This document shows positions 25,502 to 35,204 of a stretch of DNA of 64,000 nt, piece after piece. The notes below the pieces were generated by a model, which had not been told where the DNA came from, did no database searches, and worked only from the letters and a program-made list of their open reading frames with translations. Location: contig NZ_VOLT01000006.1 of assembly GCF_007954275.1 (NCBI RefSeq), positions 1 to 64,000 of the forward strand, in the 5' to 3' direction. The first letter of the stretch is position 1. The number at the start of each line of letters is the position of its first letter. The stretch is from Colwellia demingiae. Its GTDB lineage: Bacteria > Pseudomonadota > Gammaproteobacteria > Enterobacterales > Alteromonadaceae. A program made the position numbers and the translations under genes.

Positions 25502-26707
25502 TTAAAGTGAAGAGTTTGATGGGGTATGCTTATCCGTATTAACAAAACGGCTTGCCGCTAAAGAGAGTAATGCGATAAATGCGCCGGCATAAAAGACTAA
25601 CGAATGATCATGAAGCCAAACCAAACCAAAAGTAGCAGGAATAACAACGGCAGCAATATGATTAATACTAAAACTAACCCCAGCACTTGAAGCAATGTCT
25701 TTAGGGTCAGCAATTTTTTGAAAGTAAGTCTTTAATGCAATAGCCATAGCGAAAAATAAGTGGTCTATTACGTAAAGCACAGCAGCCACATTGGCAGATT
25801 CAACCAGCGCATAACCAACAAAGATAGTAATTAGTCCTAAATACTCAAGAGTCAGCGCTTTACGCTCACCTACTTTTGCAATCCAAACGCCTATTTTCGG
25901 TGCTAAAAAGAAGTTAATTACATGGTTAATCATATACAACACTGTGATTTGCTGAACACTGTAGCCGAACTTTTCAACCATAAGAAAACCAGCAAAAACA
26001 ACAAATATCTGTCGACGGGCTCCCGCTAAAAAAGTCAGCAAGTAATACAAACTATAACGTTTTCTTAAAATTATTTTTTTATGCTGAGGATGATCCATTA
26101 CAAACTTAGGCATAGAGAATGCCAGCCATAACGTCAGTAATAAACCACTTAAACCAAAAAACAAATACATCACTTGATAACTAGTAGAAAAAATACTGAA
26201 GCCCAACCAAATCAAAGCGTAACAAGTCAGTGAAGCCGCAGATTTTATTGACATTAATTGACCAAGCTTTACCGCAGCTTCATCTTTTTTAAACCACTGC
26301 AAGCTTAATGAAGTATTTAAGGTTTCGTAATAATGAAAACCAATAGACATCAATACCGTTGTTGCATAAAGTCCATAAATACTGGGAAAGAACCCTGTAA
26401 CAGCCACGCCTATGGATAGTAGACACAAAGAAATTAAAGCAAAGACTTGTTCGGTAAACACCAATAATACAAAAATTGCGGTAAACGCTAAGAAACCAGG
26501 GATTTCTCTTAAAGACTGCAACATGCCTATTTCAGCCCCCGTAAAGGCAGCTTGTTCAATAACAAAATTATTGAGCATAGCCATCCAACCGGCAAAAGTA
26601 ACTGACATTACAATGCTGGCAATGGCTAAGAAAACAAAAGGACTATGCCATTTATTACCTTGCTCAGCTAAAACTGAAATTGCTTTTTCTGTGGTTACTT
26701 TTTCCAT
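25502..26707 (-). CDS. Major facilitator superfamily transporter
   Basis: This 401-residue inner-membrane transporter has about twelve hydrophobic helices and short MFS loops (EIGMLQSLREIPGF, KVGERKALTLE). The second half (YFQKIADPKDIASSAGVSFSINHIAAV) resembles an MFS subgroup common in Alteromonadales. Direction of transport and ligand are unknown. It is divergent from an AraC regulator, an arrangement often seen with drug or metabolite exporters. Confidence 0.8.
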   Translation of the reverse strand: MEKVTTEKAISVLAEQGNKWHSPFVFLAIASIVMSVTFAGWMAMLNNFVIEQAAFTGAEIGMLQSLREIPGFLAFTAIFVLLVFTEQVFALISLCLLSIGVAVTGFFPSIYGLYATTVLMSIGFHYYETLNTSLSLQWFKKDEAAVKLGQLMSIKSAASLTCYALIWLGFSIFSTSYQVMYLFFGLSGLLLTLWLAFSMPKFVMDHPQHKKIILRKRYSLYYLLTFLAGARRQIFVVFAGFLMVEKFGYSVQQITVLYMINHVINFFLAPKIGVWIAKVGERKALTLEYLGLITIFVGYALVESANVAAVLYVIDHLFFAMAIALKTYFQKIADPKDIASSAGVSFSINHIAAVVIPATFGLVWLHDHSLVFYAGAFIALLSLAASRFVNTDKHTPSNSSL

Positions 26708-26891
26708 GCGGGTTTATTGCCTTAAATAACTAACACTAGGTTACTGACACTGAATAATTCAAATGCAGAGGTTCACACAAGGTAATTAAATGTCAAAAAA
26801 TAATAACTCTCCAAGCGCTTTTATAAAGTTCAACTTGTGTCGCTACAATGACCATTATATGATGATTTCAATATGACCAATAGCGACAATT

Positions 26892-27698
26892 ATGAAAGTT
26901 AGTTTATCAATTCAGACAAAACGTGCATGGCATCAGCAAAGTCCTAGCCGGCTTTACCCAAGCTTGCCTCGTTCGGTATTACCATTGTCTGCTGAATTTA
27001 AGCCCATGACTCAGATTATTAGCCATTCTCACCCATGGTCACAGCTTTCCTATTCTTGTGTTGGGGTTATGCATATTGAAACTGATGCGGGTGTTTTTGT
27101 TATTCCGCCAGAGCAAGCACTTTGGCTTCCCCCTGGCATTACGCATCAACACTTTTGCAAAAACAAAGTCAGCTATCGTAGTTTATATATCGACCCGATA
27201 TTAAGTGAGATGTTAGGTAATAGAGTACGCCCATTAACAGTTGATCCTTTATTAAAGTCATTAATATTAGAGATTTCAAGCTGGCCGGAAGATTATGAAG
27301 AAACAGAAGAAACGCGTCGTTTTCTGCTGGTATTATTAGACCGCTTAGCGATAGCAAAAAGTAATGAACTTTTCATGCCAACGATTCAAGACAAAAGACT
27401 TTTCCCTATCATTGAAACCTTGAATCAAGAACCAGCAAATAAATTAACCATTGAGCAATGGGCACTCAAAGTAGGTGCATCAAGTCGCACTCTAAATAGG
27501 TTGTTTAATCAAAATTATGGCATGGGTTTTAGTCGATGGAAACAAAAGCTGAGAATATTAAAATCATTAGAGTTACTTAACAGTAACACGCAACTTATCG
27601 ATATCGCTTTTGAGCTGGGTTATGAATCCACTTCGGCATTTATTACCGCTTTTAAAAAACAGTTAGGTTGCTCACCTAAAAAGTATCTTGCGACATAG
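26892..27698 (+). CDS. AraC-family transcriptional regulator
   Basis: The 268-residue regulator has an N-terminal cupin-like sensor (SHPWSQLSYSCVGVMHIETDAGVFVIPPEQALWLPPG) and a C-terminal double helix-turn-helix (LTIEQWALKVGASSRTLNRLFNQNYGMGFSRWKQKLR and LIDIAFELGYESTSAFITAFKKQLGCSPKKY). It faces the MFS gene across 184 bases, so control of that transporter is likely. Confidence 0.85.
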   Translation: MKVSLSIQTKRAWHQQSPSRLYPSLPRSVLPLSAEFKPMTQIISHSHPWSQLSYSCVGVMHIETDAGVFVIPPEQALWLPPGITHQHFCKNKVSYRSLYIDPILSEMLGNRVRPLTVDPLLKSLILEISSWPEDYEETEETRRFLLVLLDRLAIAKSNELFMPTIQDKRLFPIIETLNQEPANKLTIEQWALKVGASSRTLNRLFNQNYGMGFSRWKQKLRILKSLELLNSNTQLIDIAFELGYESTSAFITAFKKQLGCSPKKYLAT

Positions 27699-27791
27699 AT
27701 TATAACATTGCGCCTAGCTCAACTTAGTTGTATTAAGCAAAGCACAGTTTAGTCGAATTGAGATAGTTGGGTTCAACTGTGTTTAAAATAT

Positions 27792-27820
27792 AAAAGCCCT
27801 GCTAATTTAACAGAGCTTTT
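27792..27820. terminator. Terminator between AraC regulator and kamA-like gene
   Basis: AAAAGC-CCTG...CAG-AGCTTTT forms a hairpin with A- and T-runs at its base. It can serve the converging AraC and KamA-type genes. Confidence 0.6.
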
Positions 27821-27900
27821 AAACGAGCCTTTTCAAGAGTAATAATTAGCCGGTCGCTAGTATTACTCTTTTACTTTGCAACTTTGACCTGTAGTTTAGA

Positions 27901-29568
27901 TTATAGTTTTAATCGATTAGTTAATGCTGCCGCTAAATCATGCTCAATTGTCGCCAGTTCATCTTCAAAGAAAAACTTATCCGTATCAAAGGGTTTAAGT
28001 AATTTCACATCATTCGTGGTTTCATCATATTTCGCTAAAAATACTTTGTCCATCCACTTCATGTTACGTCCTTCGGTGAACATCAATGCAAAGGCTCGTT
28101 CTCCGCCAACTTCACACTCGCCCATTATTGAGATTTTACCCGCAGATGTGGTCATAGAAAGGTGACGTGATGGGCGGTTAATCGACGGTAATTCACGGTA
28201 TATTTTATCAAATATTTTACTAACAGCACTAAGTGGCGCGGTAAAGTAATGATGCTCACCTGTTGGTCTGGCGCAATACATAGAGTGAAAACTAATTAGC
28301 ATAGTCCCTAAGATATTAGATAAATCTATCCAGTTTTGCGCGCTGCGATCGATATCGATTGAGCCATCTTGGTTCTCGAATAAACTGATGTGATTCATCA
28401 TAGGACTTTGACTACGAATAACCACACCGTGGCGTTGCAAGCGACGAATAGCAGCAATAGTGGTTGGGTTTAACAATTCACGCGGCGTAGAAAAATGCGC
28501 CATCCATGCCAGTTGAATACCATTTTCATGCATTTTATCAAATACGGCTAACATCTTGTCGTACTTACTGCTTAAAATCATTTCTGGTTGGAAAGTTAAT
28601 GCACGTGTGGCAAGACGAACCGTTTTAATGTGCAATAAGTCTCGCTCCTCCATTAATGGCGTGACATATTGCTCAAAACGACTAGCTGGCATATAACCAC
28701 CATCCCCACCGGTAATTAACATATCAGTGACTTCTTTATGCACTTTTAAATAACGATGAATTTGGTCAATTTCTTTTTGGATAAACATATCTTCATCACC
28801 ACGAACTTGCGCATGACGGAAACAGTAAGTACAAAATGAAAAGCAGTTTTGGGTGGTTTTATCAAAAATCAACTGACATTGAGGGTACTTATGCTGACTA
28901 CCATCAAGAAACTCTATTTCACCTTGCTCGTTTTCAAACCAAGGTTTATTGAGCTGTTGATTACCATCGTGCGGACTGGTTTTTTCTTGGTATTCTGCAA
29001 CGATAACTTTTTTTTCTGTCACGCTTGCCGCTAAGTATTCAGCCACGGTAACTTTGTTAATCATATTAGGTTGTGGCATCACTAACTGAAAAACAGAATC
29101 TTCATAAAAGTTAGTCCAGTCAATGCTATTTAAACTGTGCTTAGTCGCTAAAAATCGGTAAACCTCAATAAATAGTTCCCGCTCTTCAATATCACCAATA
29201 TCAATATTATTAGCTTCAAGAATTTCAACCACACGGCGAAAGCCTGAAAGCCCAGTGTATTGATCTTTCTCATCGAACATATGGGCTGCTTTATCTAGCA
29301 AGCCCGAATGCTGTGGGTAAGACGCATGCAAGCGGCTGAGTAAACCCGGTGACAGTAGCTTTTCATCTTTAATCGTTTTACGAACGTCATCACTGTAGTG
29401 ATATACATCCATCATATAGTTAATATCAATTTCGCTGACATCACTAATACCACTGTTTCGAACATGGACATTGCCATCCTGTTTAGGTTCAAGCTCTTGT
29501 GGGTTATGCACCGCAACATCAATATGCTGCGCTTTATTTGCTGAAACTTTAGAAGTGGAATCGGTCAT
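27901..29568 (-). CDS. KamA-family radical SAM protein (2,3-aminomutase-like)
   Basis: A 555-residue radical SAM enzyme with the iron-sulfur motif CFSFCTYC at Cys242, Cys246 and Cys249. The neighbouring FRHAQVRG and ITGGDGGYM segments and a TTSAGKISIMGE segment carrying the probable PLP lysine are typical of lysine 2,3-aminomutase relatives. Such enzymes move the alpha-amino group to C3 using SAM and PLP. It is about 140 residues longer than clostridial KamA, with an extra N-terminal region of about 180 residues. Substrate (lysine, glutamate or another amino acid) cannot be read. It faces a LysR gene across 326 bases. Confidence 0.82.
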   Translation of the reverse strand: MTDSTSKVSANKAQHIDVAVHNPQELEPKQDGNVHVRNSGISDVSEIDINYMMDVYHYSDDVRKTIKDEKLLSPGLLSRLHASYPQHSGLLDKAAHMFDEKDQYTGLSGFRRVVEILEANNIDIGDIEERELFIEVYRFLATKHSLNSIDWTNFYEDSVFQLVMPQPNMINKVTVAEYLAASVTEKKVIVAEYQEKTSPHDGNQQLNKPWFENEQGEIEFLDGSQHKYPQCQLIFDKTTQNCFSFCTYCFRHAQVRGDEDMFIQKEIDQIHRYLKVHKEVTDMLITGGDGGYMPASRFEQYVTPLMEERDLLHIKTVRLATRALTFQPEMILSSKYDKMLAVFDKMHENGIQLAWMAHFSTPRELLNPTTIAAIRRLQRHGVVIRSQSPMMNHISLFENQDGSIDIDRSAQNWIDLSNILGTMLISFHSMYCARPTGEHHYFTAPLSAVSKIFDKIYRELPSINRPSRHLSMTTSAGKISIMGECEVGGERAFALMFTEGRNMKWMDKVFLAKYDETTNDVKLLKPFDTDKFFFEDELATIEHDLAAALTNRLKL

Positions 29569-29894
29569 AACAGGGCTCTCTAGTGCAAGCTCAATACATT
29601 GATGAGTTCACGCTTTTTATAAGGTAATAAGTTAAAATTTGAAGTCGAAATAAATATTTTATGATCTGATTTTCAAAGAAAGTGCGAAGTGAATCAAACG
29701 AGTAAAAATCACCAAGTTATGACTTTTGGTAATGACCTCAATAAAAACGCCCTTTATTGAGCTTGTTTGATATTAAGTAATAAAGTGAAACCTTCCCTTA
29801 GTTATACTGGCAAGCATGTAAAAATGGCTCAACAATTTTGGCCAGCTTATTAACTATTATCCAAATTCCTATTACACAATGAACTAATTAGCCA
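29569..29894. other. 326-base divergent promoter region
   Basis: It holds no gene. A hairpin CTCAATAAA-AACGCCC-TTTATTGAG lies at 29737-29761 without a following T-run; it might be an operator. The short direct repeat CAATGAACT occurs near 29877 and 29893. Confidence 0.5.
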
Positions 29895-30866
29895 ATGAAC
29901 TCACTGCCTGCTGAAAGTCCACAATCAAAAAAGTTACTCCCCAGTACCAGTATGTTGGCCGCCTTTGATGCTGCAGCAAGAACAGGTAGTTTTACCGCAG
30001 CAGCAAAAGATCTAGCATTAACGCAAGGGGCTATTAGCCGACAAGTAAATGCACTAGAGCTGCAAATAAGCGTTAATTTATTTAATCGTCATAAGCAGAA
30101 TATATCGCTAACCGAAGCAGGGAAAACCTACGCTAAAGAAGTAAATTCGGCGTTAAGTCATATACGTTCCGCAACACTAAACCTCATGACAAACCCCGAT
30201 GGTGGCATACTTAATATTGCAATATTACCCATGTTTGGCTCTCGGTGGTTAATGCCCAGATTGGCCGATTTTTTAGCAAAACACCCACAAATCACCATCA
30301 ATACAGTATGTAAGCTGTCACAATTTGATTTTTCTCATGAGGATATTCATTGCGCTATTCATTTTGGTAAAGCTGATTGGACGCAAGCCAACTGTACTTT
30401 TTTAATGGCCGAAGAAAGCGTTCCTGTGTGCTCACCCAAATTATTCGAACAAGCAGAGTTAGCAAAGGCCGATAATGTTTGTGCCAGTTTAATTAATTTA
30501 CCACTATTGCATATAGCAACCAGACCTAATGCTTGGCAGCGCTGGTTTGATGAACATAAAGTCAACTCAACAACAAATGAAAAATCAAAGACAAAAACAC
30601 TGCAAGACATGCACTTTGAGCAATTCTCTATAGCAACTAATGCTGCAGTAGCTGGTCTTGGCGTCGCTTTATTACCAAGGTTTTTAATTGAAAGTGAATT
30701 ACAACGAGGTGAATTACAGGTGATTTGTAACAAACCCCAACTTACCGATAATGGCTATTACTTAGTAAGCCCCAATGACAAACTTAACTATGCTCCTATG
30801 TTAGCCTTTACCCGCTGGTTAACCAAAGTTATCACCAGTGAAAAGTCTCCCTCTCTGAATAAATAA
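29895..30866 (+). CDS. LysR-family regulator (GcvA-like)
   Basis: This 323-residue regulator has an HTH in the GcvA style: SMLAAFDAAARTGSFTAAAKDLALTQGAISRQVNALE. A substrate-binding domain follows, with LNIAILPMFGSRWLMPRLADFLAKHP. It is divergent from the KamA-type gene, which is a likely target. The start ATG 29895 has no strong ribosome-binding site. Confidence 0.83.
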   Translation: MNSLPAESPQSKKLLPSTSMLAAFDAAARTGSFTAAAKDLALTQGAISRQVNALELQISVNLFNRHKQNISLTEAGKTYAKEVNSALSHIRSATLNLMTNPDGGILNIAILPMFGSRWLMPRLADFLAKHPQITINTVCKLSQFDFSHEDIHCAIHFGKADWTQANCTFLMAEESVPVCSPKLFEQAELAKADNVCASLINLPLLHIATRPNAWQRWFDEHKVNSTTNEKSKTKTLQDMHFEQFSIATNAAVAGLGVALLPRFLIESELQRGELQVICNKPQLTDNGYYLVSPNDKLNYAPMLAFTRWLTKVITSEKSPSLNK

Positions 30867-31003
30867 ATCTAAAAGTATAACTAACAATATTTATTTAATA
30901 TTTTGATACTAAAAGTAATTAAGATAGATTAACGTTCATAAACGTAGATCTTAATTATAGATAGCTCTACATAATAAGTTGCGATATTTACTAGGAGTCA
31001 CTA

Positions 31004-31375
31004 ATGAAAACTTTATTTATTTTTATTCTATGTTTCATGATTACCAATGTTCACGCTAAAGAAACAGACCATGGCTTTGTTAATAAAAGTGATTCAGGCA
31101 CGCTTCAAGTTTGGAATGCCGAAAGAAATGAGTGGAGTGATATTGATTCATTTTGGAAGAGTTTTGCAAAAACAAATCAAGCTAAATCATGGGGTGTTTC
31201 CGATACGTATCCCACTTATGGTGAAGTAAATGAATTTGATACGCTTGTTATAAAATTAAAACAAGGCACATGTTTGATGCAGTTTTATCATGGTCGCTGG
31301 AGACGAGCTAATGACGTTCAGCGTTGGGATGATGCTTTTAATGAGTATAGTGCTTGCCCTTATGTCTTTGATTAA
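31004..31375 (+). CDS. Small exported protein of unknown function
   Basis: This 123-residue protein has a signal peptide (FIFILCFMITNVHA, probable cut after HAK) and a mature part of about 105 residues with many tryptophans and two cysteines near the C-terminus. A TAGGAG ribosome-binding site precedes the ATG. No family is recognised; the likely location is periplasmic. It precedes a DUF805 gene by 68 bases. Confidence 0.6.
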   Translation: MKTLFIFILCFMITNVHAKETDHGFVNKSDSGTLQVWNAERNEWSDIDSFWKSFAKTNQAKSWGVSDTYPTYGEVNEFDTLVIKLKQGTCLMQFYHGRWRRANDVQRWDDAFNEYSACPYVFD

Positions 31376-31442
31376 TTAGAGTAACCACGCAAACTATCAA
31401 ATGTTAGTTTATAAAAGTTATTCACAACAAGGAGAGTCCAAA

Positions 31443-31781
31443 ATGGATTATTTTACAGGCGCACTAAAAAAATATGCTGATTTCACCGGCAGAGCACGCA
31501 GAGAAGAGTATTGGATGTTCATACTTATTTATATGATCATCAATGTTGTTTTAGCGGTTCTTGGTTTGGATGCCATTTCAGCATTGGTCGGTCTTGGACT
31601 ATTAATCCCAAGTATTAGTATAGCGGCAAGAAGATTACATGACACCGGTCGTTCAGGATGGTGGCAGTTAATAGTATTAATTCCTGTCATTGGCTTTATT
31701 GTGCTTATCGTTTTCTTAGCTCAAGATGGACATGATGCAAATGATTATGGTGTTAACCCTAAGTCTGGTACTACCGCATAA
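31443..31781 (+). CDS. DUF805 family membrane protein
   Basis: The 112-residue protein starts at ATG 31443, with AAGGAG at 31429-31434. The DUF805 layout is clear: YFTGALKKYADFTGRARREEYW, two to three hydrophobic helices, the ARRLHDTGRSGWW box and an NDYG..P tail. It is an inner-membrane protein of unknown function. An upstream start at 31401 is less likely because DUF805 members begin near MDYF. Confidence 0.85.
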   Translation: MDYFTGALKKYADFTGRARREEYWMFILIYMIINVVLAVLGLDAISALVGLGLLIPSISIAARRLHDTGRSGWWQLIVLIPVIGFIVLIVFLAQDGHDANDYGVNPKSGTTA

Positions 31782-31872
31782 AACCTTCAAGCTAACTAAG
31801 CGTGGCAAGTAACGTCACGTAGATTAATTACCTCCTCAGTATATTGGGGAGGTAACTATATTTCGATAAGCC

Positions 31873-32274
31873 TTAAGTAAAACTTGCCGGGCGACTATCT
31901 TCCATTATTATATCTAATTTTATTTGCGCTTTTTTGGGATTAGCTAAATCTATTACTTCAATCATTTCACATTCATCTCTAATCATTTCAGGAATAAGAC
32001 TAGGGTAATGACGACAGTCTTCTGGTCTGTCTAAGTAAATGCTGCAGGTATACATATTTGGGTCAAGCGGATTTTTTTTGGCAGCTATATCGAGAAAGGG
32101 ACAGCTTGTTAACCTTGCACCTGATTCAGGGTCGAACCATATTTCGTTGTTTATAACGTATTTGAAAATGTCTGGATTAAATATTTCCCATAGGTCAATT
32201 TCTTCTTTTGTTGCAGAAAGATCACCGCCTCCGTATTTGATACAACATTTTCCGCATTGATTACAATCTTTCAT
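31873..32274 (-). CDS. YkgJ-type cysteine cluster protein
   Basis: A 133-residue protein beginning MKDCNQCGKCCIKYGGGDL, with an eight-cysteine pattern (CxxCxxCC; CPFLD; CSIYLDRPEDCRHYP) of the YkgJ/CxxCxxCC family. These are thought to bind a zinc or iron-sulfur cluster; function unclear. It is isolated between a DUF805 gene and the histidine kinase. Confidence 0.82.
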   Translation of the reverse strand: MKDCNQCGKCCIKYGGGDLSATKEEIDLWEIFNPDIFKYVINNEIWFDPESGARLTSCPFLDIAAKKNPLDPNMYTCSIYLDRPEDCRHYPSLIPEMIRDECEMIEVIDLANPKKAQIKLDIIMEDSRPASFT

Positions 32275-32499
32275 AGTTCGCTATTTAATTGGCTAGACAC
32301 GGCTTCATTATATCACCGATGCTGTTTTTAGTTCTCTGACTGTTACTATTTTTCTAGTGTGGCGTTGAAGCATAAAGCCCATACTCGCGTTAACTGATGC
32401 ACTATAAAAAGCTGCGCTACTAGCTGACATACTGCATTCTTAGCTAAGCTATCACTAAATCATAAGTAAATCGTAGCTAAGTGAATTATGAGTTAACCG

Positions 32500-33453
32500 C
32501 TAACAAGGTAAATAAATGGTAAAAGTTGTGCCTTGATTTTCTTCACTAGTCACCTCTATTTTGCCCTTGTGTTTTTCAATAATCCCAAAAGAGACTGATA
32601 AACCTAATCCGGTACCAACACCTACAGGTTTAGTGGTAAAAAAGGGGTCAAAAATCTTATTGATTACCTCCTGAGGTATACCATCACCATGATCGCTTAT
32701 TTCAATAGTCAGGTAATCTCTTCCTTTTTCCTGCTTAATTCCGGTAGTTATATCCAAAGCACCTTTGTCTTTTGTTGCATGAGCCGCGTTTATAAACATG
32801 TTCAACAACACTTGGTTAATTTCACCAGGATGACAATAAATTTTAGGTAATCCTATAAAGTGTTTATTTACTGTTAAGCAATATTTCAACTCATTCCATA
32901 CGACTTTAAGAGACTCTTCAATGAGCATATTAATATCGCAAAGCTCTTGTTCAAAAGAGCCAGAGTGGCTCACTTTATTCAAATTACTGACAATTTCTTT
33001 AACTCTATTCAGACCTTTGTCTGTTTCAGACAGCATCGATTTTATATCATCTCTTATATAATCAATGTCTTCTCGTTCCCTCAGTTGTTGATATGCTTGT
33101 GCAATATCTTGTGATGCTAATGAGGGCAAATGAGTATTCATAAAATCATCTAACATTAACAATGAATCGACATATTCAGACAGCATAGATAGGTTACTGA
33201 TTGAGTAACCTATTGGATTATTTATTTCATGAGCAACGCCTGCAGCAAGTTGACCTATCGAAGCCATTTTTTCAGATTGTATGAGCTGATGCTGAGTTGT
33301 TTTTAATTCTTTTACGGTTGACTCAAGCTTAATACAATTGTCATAAAGACTACGCGTTTTGTTATCTAATAAGTGCTCAGCAAGTAATCTCGCTTTTCGC
33401 TCTCGCTCATAGGCAACTTTATATGGGTCTGGCTTATTCATTGTGACCTTCAA
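32500..33453 (-). CDS. Histidine kinase of the H-NOX system (HnoK-like)
   Basis: The 317-residue soluble kinase has an N-terminal coiled coil (residues about 14-60) and a HisKA H-box with His75 (AAGVAHEINNPIGY). The HATPase domain shows N (LLNMFINAAHATKDKG), G1 (ISDHGDGIP), F (DPFFTTKPVG) and G2 (GTGLGLSVS) boxes. No transmembrane segment is present. It overlaps the 3' end of the H-NOX gene by 20 bases, and Met5 is an alternative start. In Shewanella and Vibrio such kinases are inhibited by NO-bound H-NOX and feed phosphate to HnoB/HnoD-type regulators; no regulator gene is adjacent here. Confidence 0.82.
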   Translation of the reverse strand: MKVTMNKPDPYKVAYERERKARLLAEHLLDNKTRSLYDNCIKLESTVKELKTTQHQLIQSEKMASIGQLAAGVAHEINNPIGYSISNLSMLSEYVDSLLMLDDFMNTHLPSLASQDIAQAYQQLREREDIDYIRDDIKSMLSETDKGLNRVKEIVSNLNKVSHSGSFEQELCDINMLIEESLKVVWNELKYCLTVNKHFIGLPKIYCHPGEINQVLLNMFINAAHATKDKGALDITTGIKQEKGRDYLTIEISDHGDGIPQEVINKIFDPFFTTKPVGVGTGLGLSVSFGIIEKHKGKIEVTSEENQGTTFTIYLPC

Positions 33454-33988
33454 ACGTTACCACTAATTTACAACGCGAAGCCCCATGATGCATACATTCG
33501 GGGTGCGCTATTGATACTTTTTCATTGAATTGATCCGCGGCACCAAAAATTAAGCCGATACTCACATGACATAATTTACGCTTAGAGCTGTAATACATAA
33601 TAAGGGTATTATCATCTACCGTTTCATATTCAAAGGTGGGTAAATAAGCTTTGGGATGAAGACGTTTTACTTCGACATGAATGAGGTTATCTATCGCAAG
33701 TAAAAAGCTCTTTAAGCTACCTATTGTGGAGATGTCTACTGGGCTGGTATCGTATAGTTTTTTAAATAAATATCGGCCAAACTTTTCAATTAACTGGTCA
33801 ACTTCAATACCGGTTTTAATCGATAGTGCTTTCACCATGTTTATCAGTTCACTGTCTTGGTATTGCTCTCCGCTTGTATATATTCCATGTGACGGTGGAT
33901 TCGTTTGTTCAATTAACTCATTCCACTGCTCCATTCCCATTTGTTCAACAATCATATCTGAGAATGCTGTATATATAGATCCTTGCAT
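33434..33988 (-). CDS. hnoX: H-NOX heme nitric-oxide sensor
   Basis: This 184-residue protein has the H-NOX (HNOB) heme pocket: proximal His104 (NLIHVEVKRLHP) and the YxSxR heme-propionate motif at 133-137 (YSSKR). A putative zinc site is formed by Cys140, His162, Cys165 and Cys173, spaced H-x2-C-x7-C. I recall the same zinc ligands, one residue lower in number, in Shewanella oneidensis H-NOX. It binds NO (probably not oxygen: the pocket lacks an obvious distal tyrosine) and is expected to inhibit the adjacent kinase. It starts at 33988. Confidence 0.85.
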   Translation of the reverse strand: MQGSIYTAFSDMIVEQMGMEQWNELIEQTNPPSHGIYTSGEQYQDSELINMVKALSIKTGIEVDQLIEKFGRYLFKKLYDTSPVDISTIGSLKSFLLAIDNLIHVEVKRLHPKAYLPTFEYETVDDNTLIMYYSSKRKLCHVSIGLIFGAADQFNEKVSIAHPECMHHGASRCKLVVTFEGHNE

Positions 33989-34103
33989 AATATCCCCATT
34001 ATTTTTATTTATATAACTAAAATGCTAATTACATTAGTCCAGTTTAGTACTTAATTGATTAAACCCATAACTGATATAAAAATCAATAGATAACGTAGCA
34101 TTA

Positions 34104-35012
34104 CTACAGGACTTCACCATAGAGTTCACTCACAAAATCGATGAAGGCTTTAACTTTAGGAATTTTTGCTCGATGTTTTGGGTATAGTGCATAAATGTCA
34201 ACTTTTGCCATGCCCCAGTCAGGTAGTATATTAACTAATTGACCTGAAGCCACTTCTTGACGACACATGTAATCAGGCAATACCGCAACACCTAAACCAT
34301 CAACAATAGCTTGTTTGAGCATGGAGAAATCATCAACTAATAAACGTGGCTGACAACTTAAGATGAATTCCTCATTATATGATGAGCTTAGTGGTAACTT
34401 TAAGTCATTATTACCTGAAATATTAAGTGGGTTCATTATCAGCAATTGATGCTCAGTTAGTTGCTCAACCTTATCTGGATTACCTTGCTTGGCTAAATAG
34501 CTTGGGCTGGCGAATATTTTTCGGTTAATAGCACCCAACTTTTTTGCAATTAACATCGAGTCATTTAATTGCCCTATGCGAATGACTACATCAAAGCCCT
34601 CTTCAATAAAGTCAACGCGTCTATTCACTAAGTTAAGCTGTACTTTAAGATCAGGATACTGATGCATAAACCTGCCAAGTGCAGGTCTTAAGACTTGTTG
34701 CCCGGTAGCAACAGATGCCCCAATTTTTAATTCGCCTGTATAGTTATGAAAAAGTTCACAAACTGAGGCTGTCGCTAAATCGAGTTCTTCATGAATGCGT
34801 TTGCAATGGGCTAAGTAACGACGTCCTGCTTCAGTTAAATGCTGAGAGCGTGTTGAGCGTTCGAGTAAAGTAACGGCAAGGTTTTTCTCTAAACGCGATA
34901 CTTTTCGGCTGACATTGGCTTTAGGAATACCAAGCCTGTCCGCGGCGCGGGTAAAGCTGCCAGTTTCAACTACGGCTAAGAAAACCATCATGTCATTTAA
35001 ATCATGTTCCAT
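34104..35012 (-). CDS. LysR-family regulator
   Basis: This 302-residue regulator starts at ATG 35012, with AGGA about nine bases ahead; the longer frame to 35033 has no support. The HTH is DMMVFLAVVETGSFTRAADRLGIPKANVSRKVSRLE, and a substrate-binding domain fills the rest. It is divergent from a pirin gene across 192 bases with an inverted-repeat operator candidate, an arrangement common in Shewanella-like bacteria. Confidence 0.85.
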   Translation of the reverse strand: MEHDLNDMMVFLAVVETGSFTRAADRLGIPKANVSRKVSRLEKNLAVTLLERSTRSQHLTEAGRRYLAHCKRIHEELDLATASVCELFHNYTGELKIGASVATGQQVLRPALGRFMHQYPDLKVQLNLVNRRVDFIEEGFDVVIRIGQLNDSMLIAKKLGAINRKIFASPSYLAKQGNPDKVEQLTEHQLLIMNPLNISGNNDLKLPLSSSYNEEFILSCQPRLLVDDFSMLKQAIVDGLGVAVLPDYMCRQEVASGQLVNILPDWGMAKVDIYALYPKHRAKIPKVKAFIDFVSELYGEVL

Positions 35013-35096
35013 TACTGTATTTCCTAAACACAAAACGTTATGTAAAGCGTGAGATTAAATGTCCCTGTTCACACTCCCTTCAACACACCATCATTG

Positions 35097-35126
35097 TTGT
35101 TGATAATGAGATTATCATATCAACAA
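35097..35126. promoter_or_regulatory. LysR/pirin operator candidate
   Basis: TTGTTGATAAT (35097-35107) and ATTATCA-TA-TCAACAA (35110-35126) form an inverted repeat of about 10 bp per arm with a small bulge. It lies between the divergent LysR and pirin genes, about 80 bases from each start. Confidence 0.5.
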
Positions 35127-35204
35127 AGTGCTATTTATCAAACAATGTATAACGCTTATGATTGTATTCACTGAAACAACTTACTCTATTATTAGGAGCA
35201 GAAC

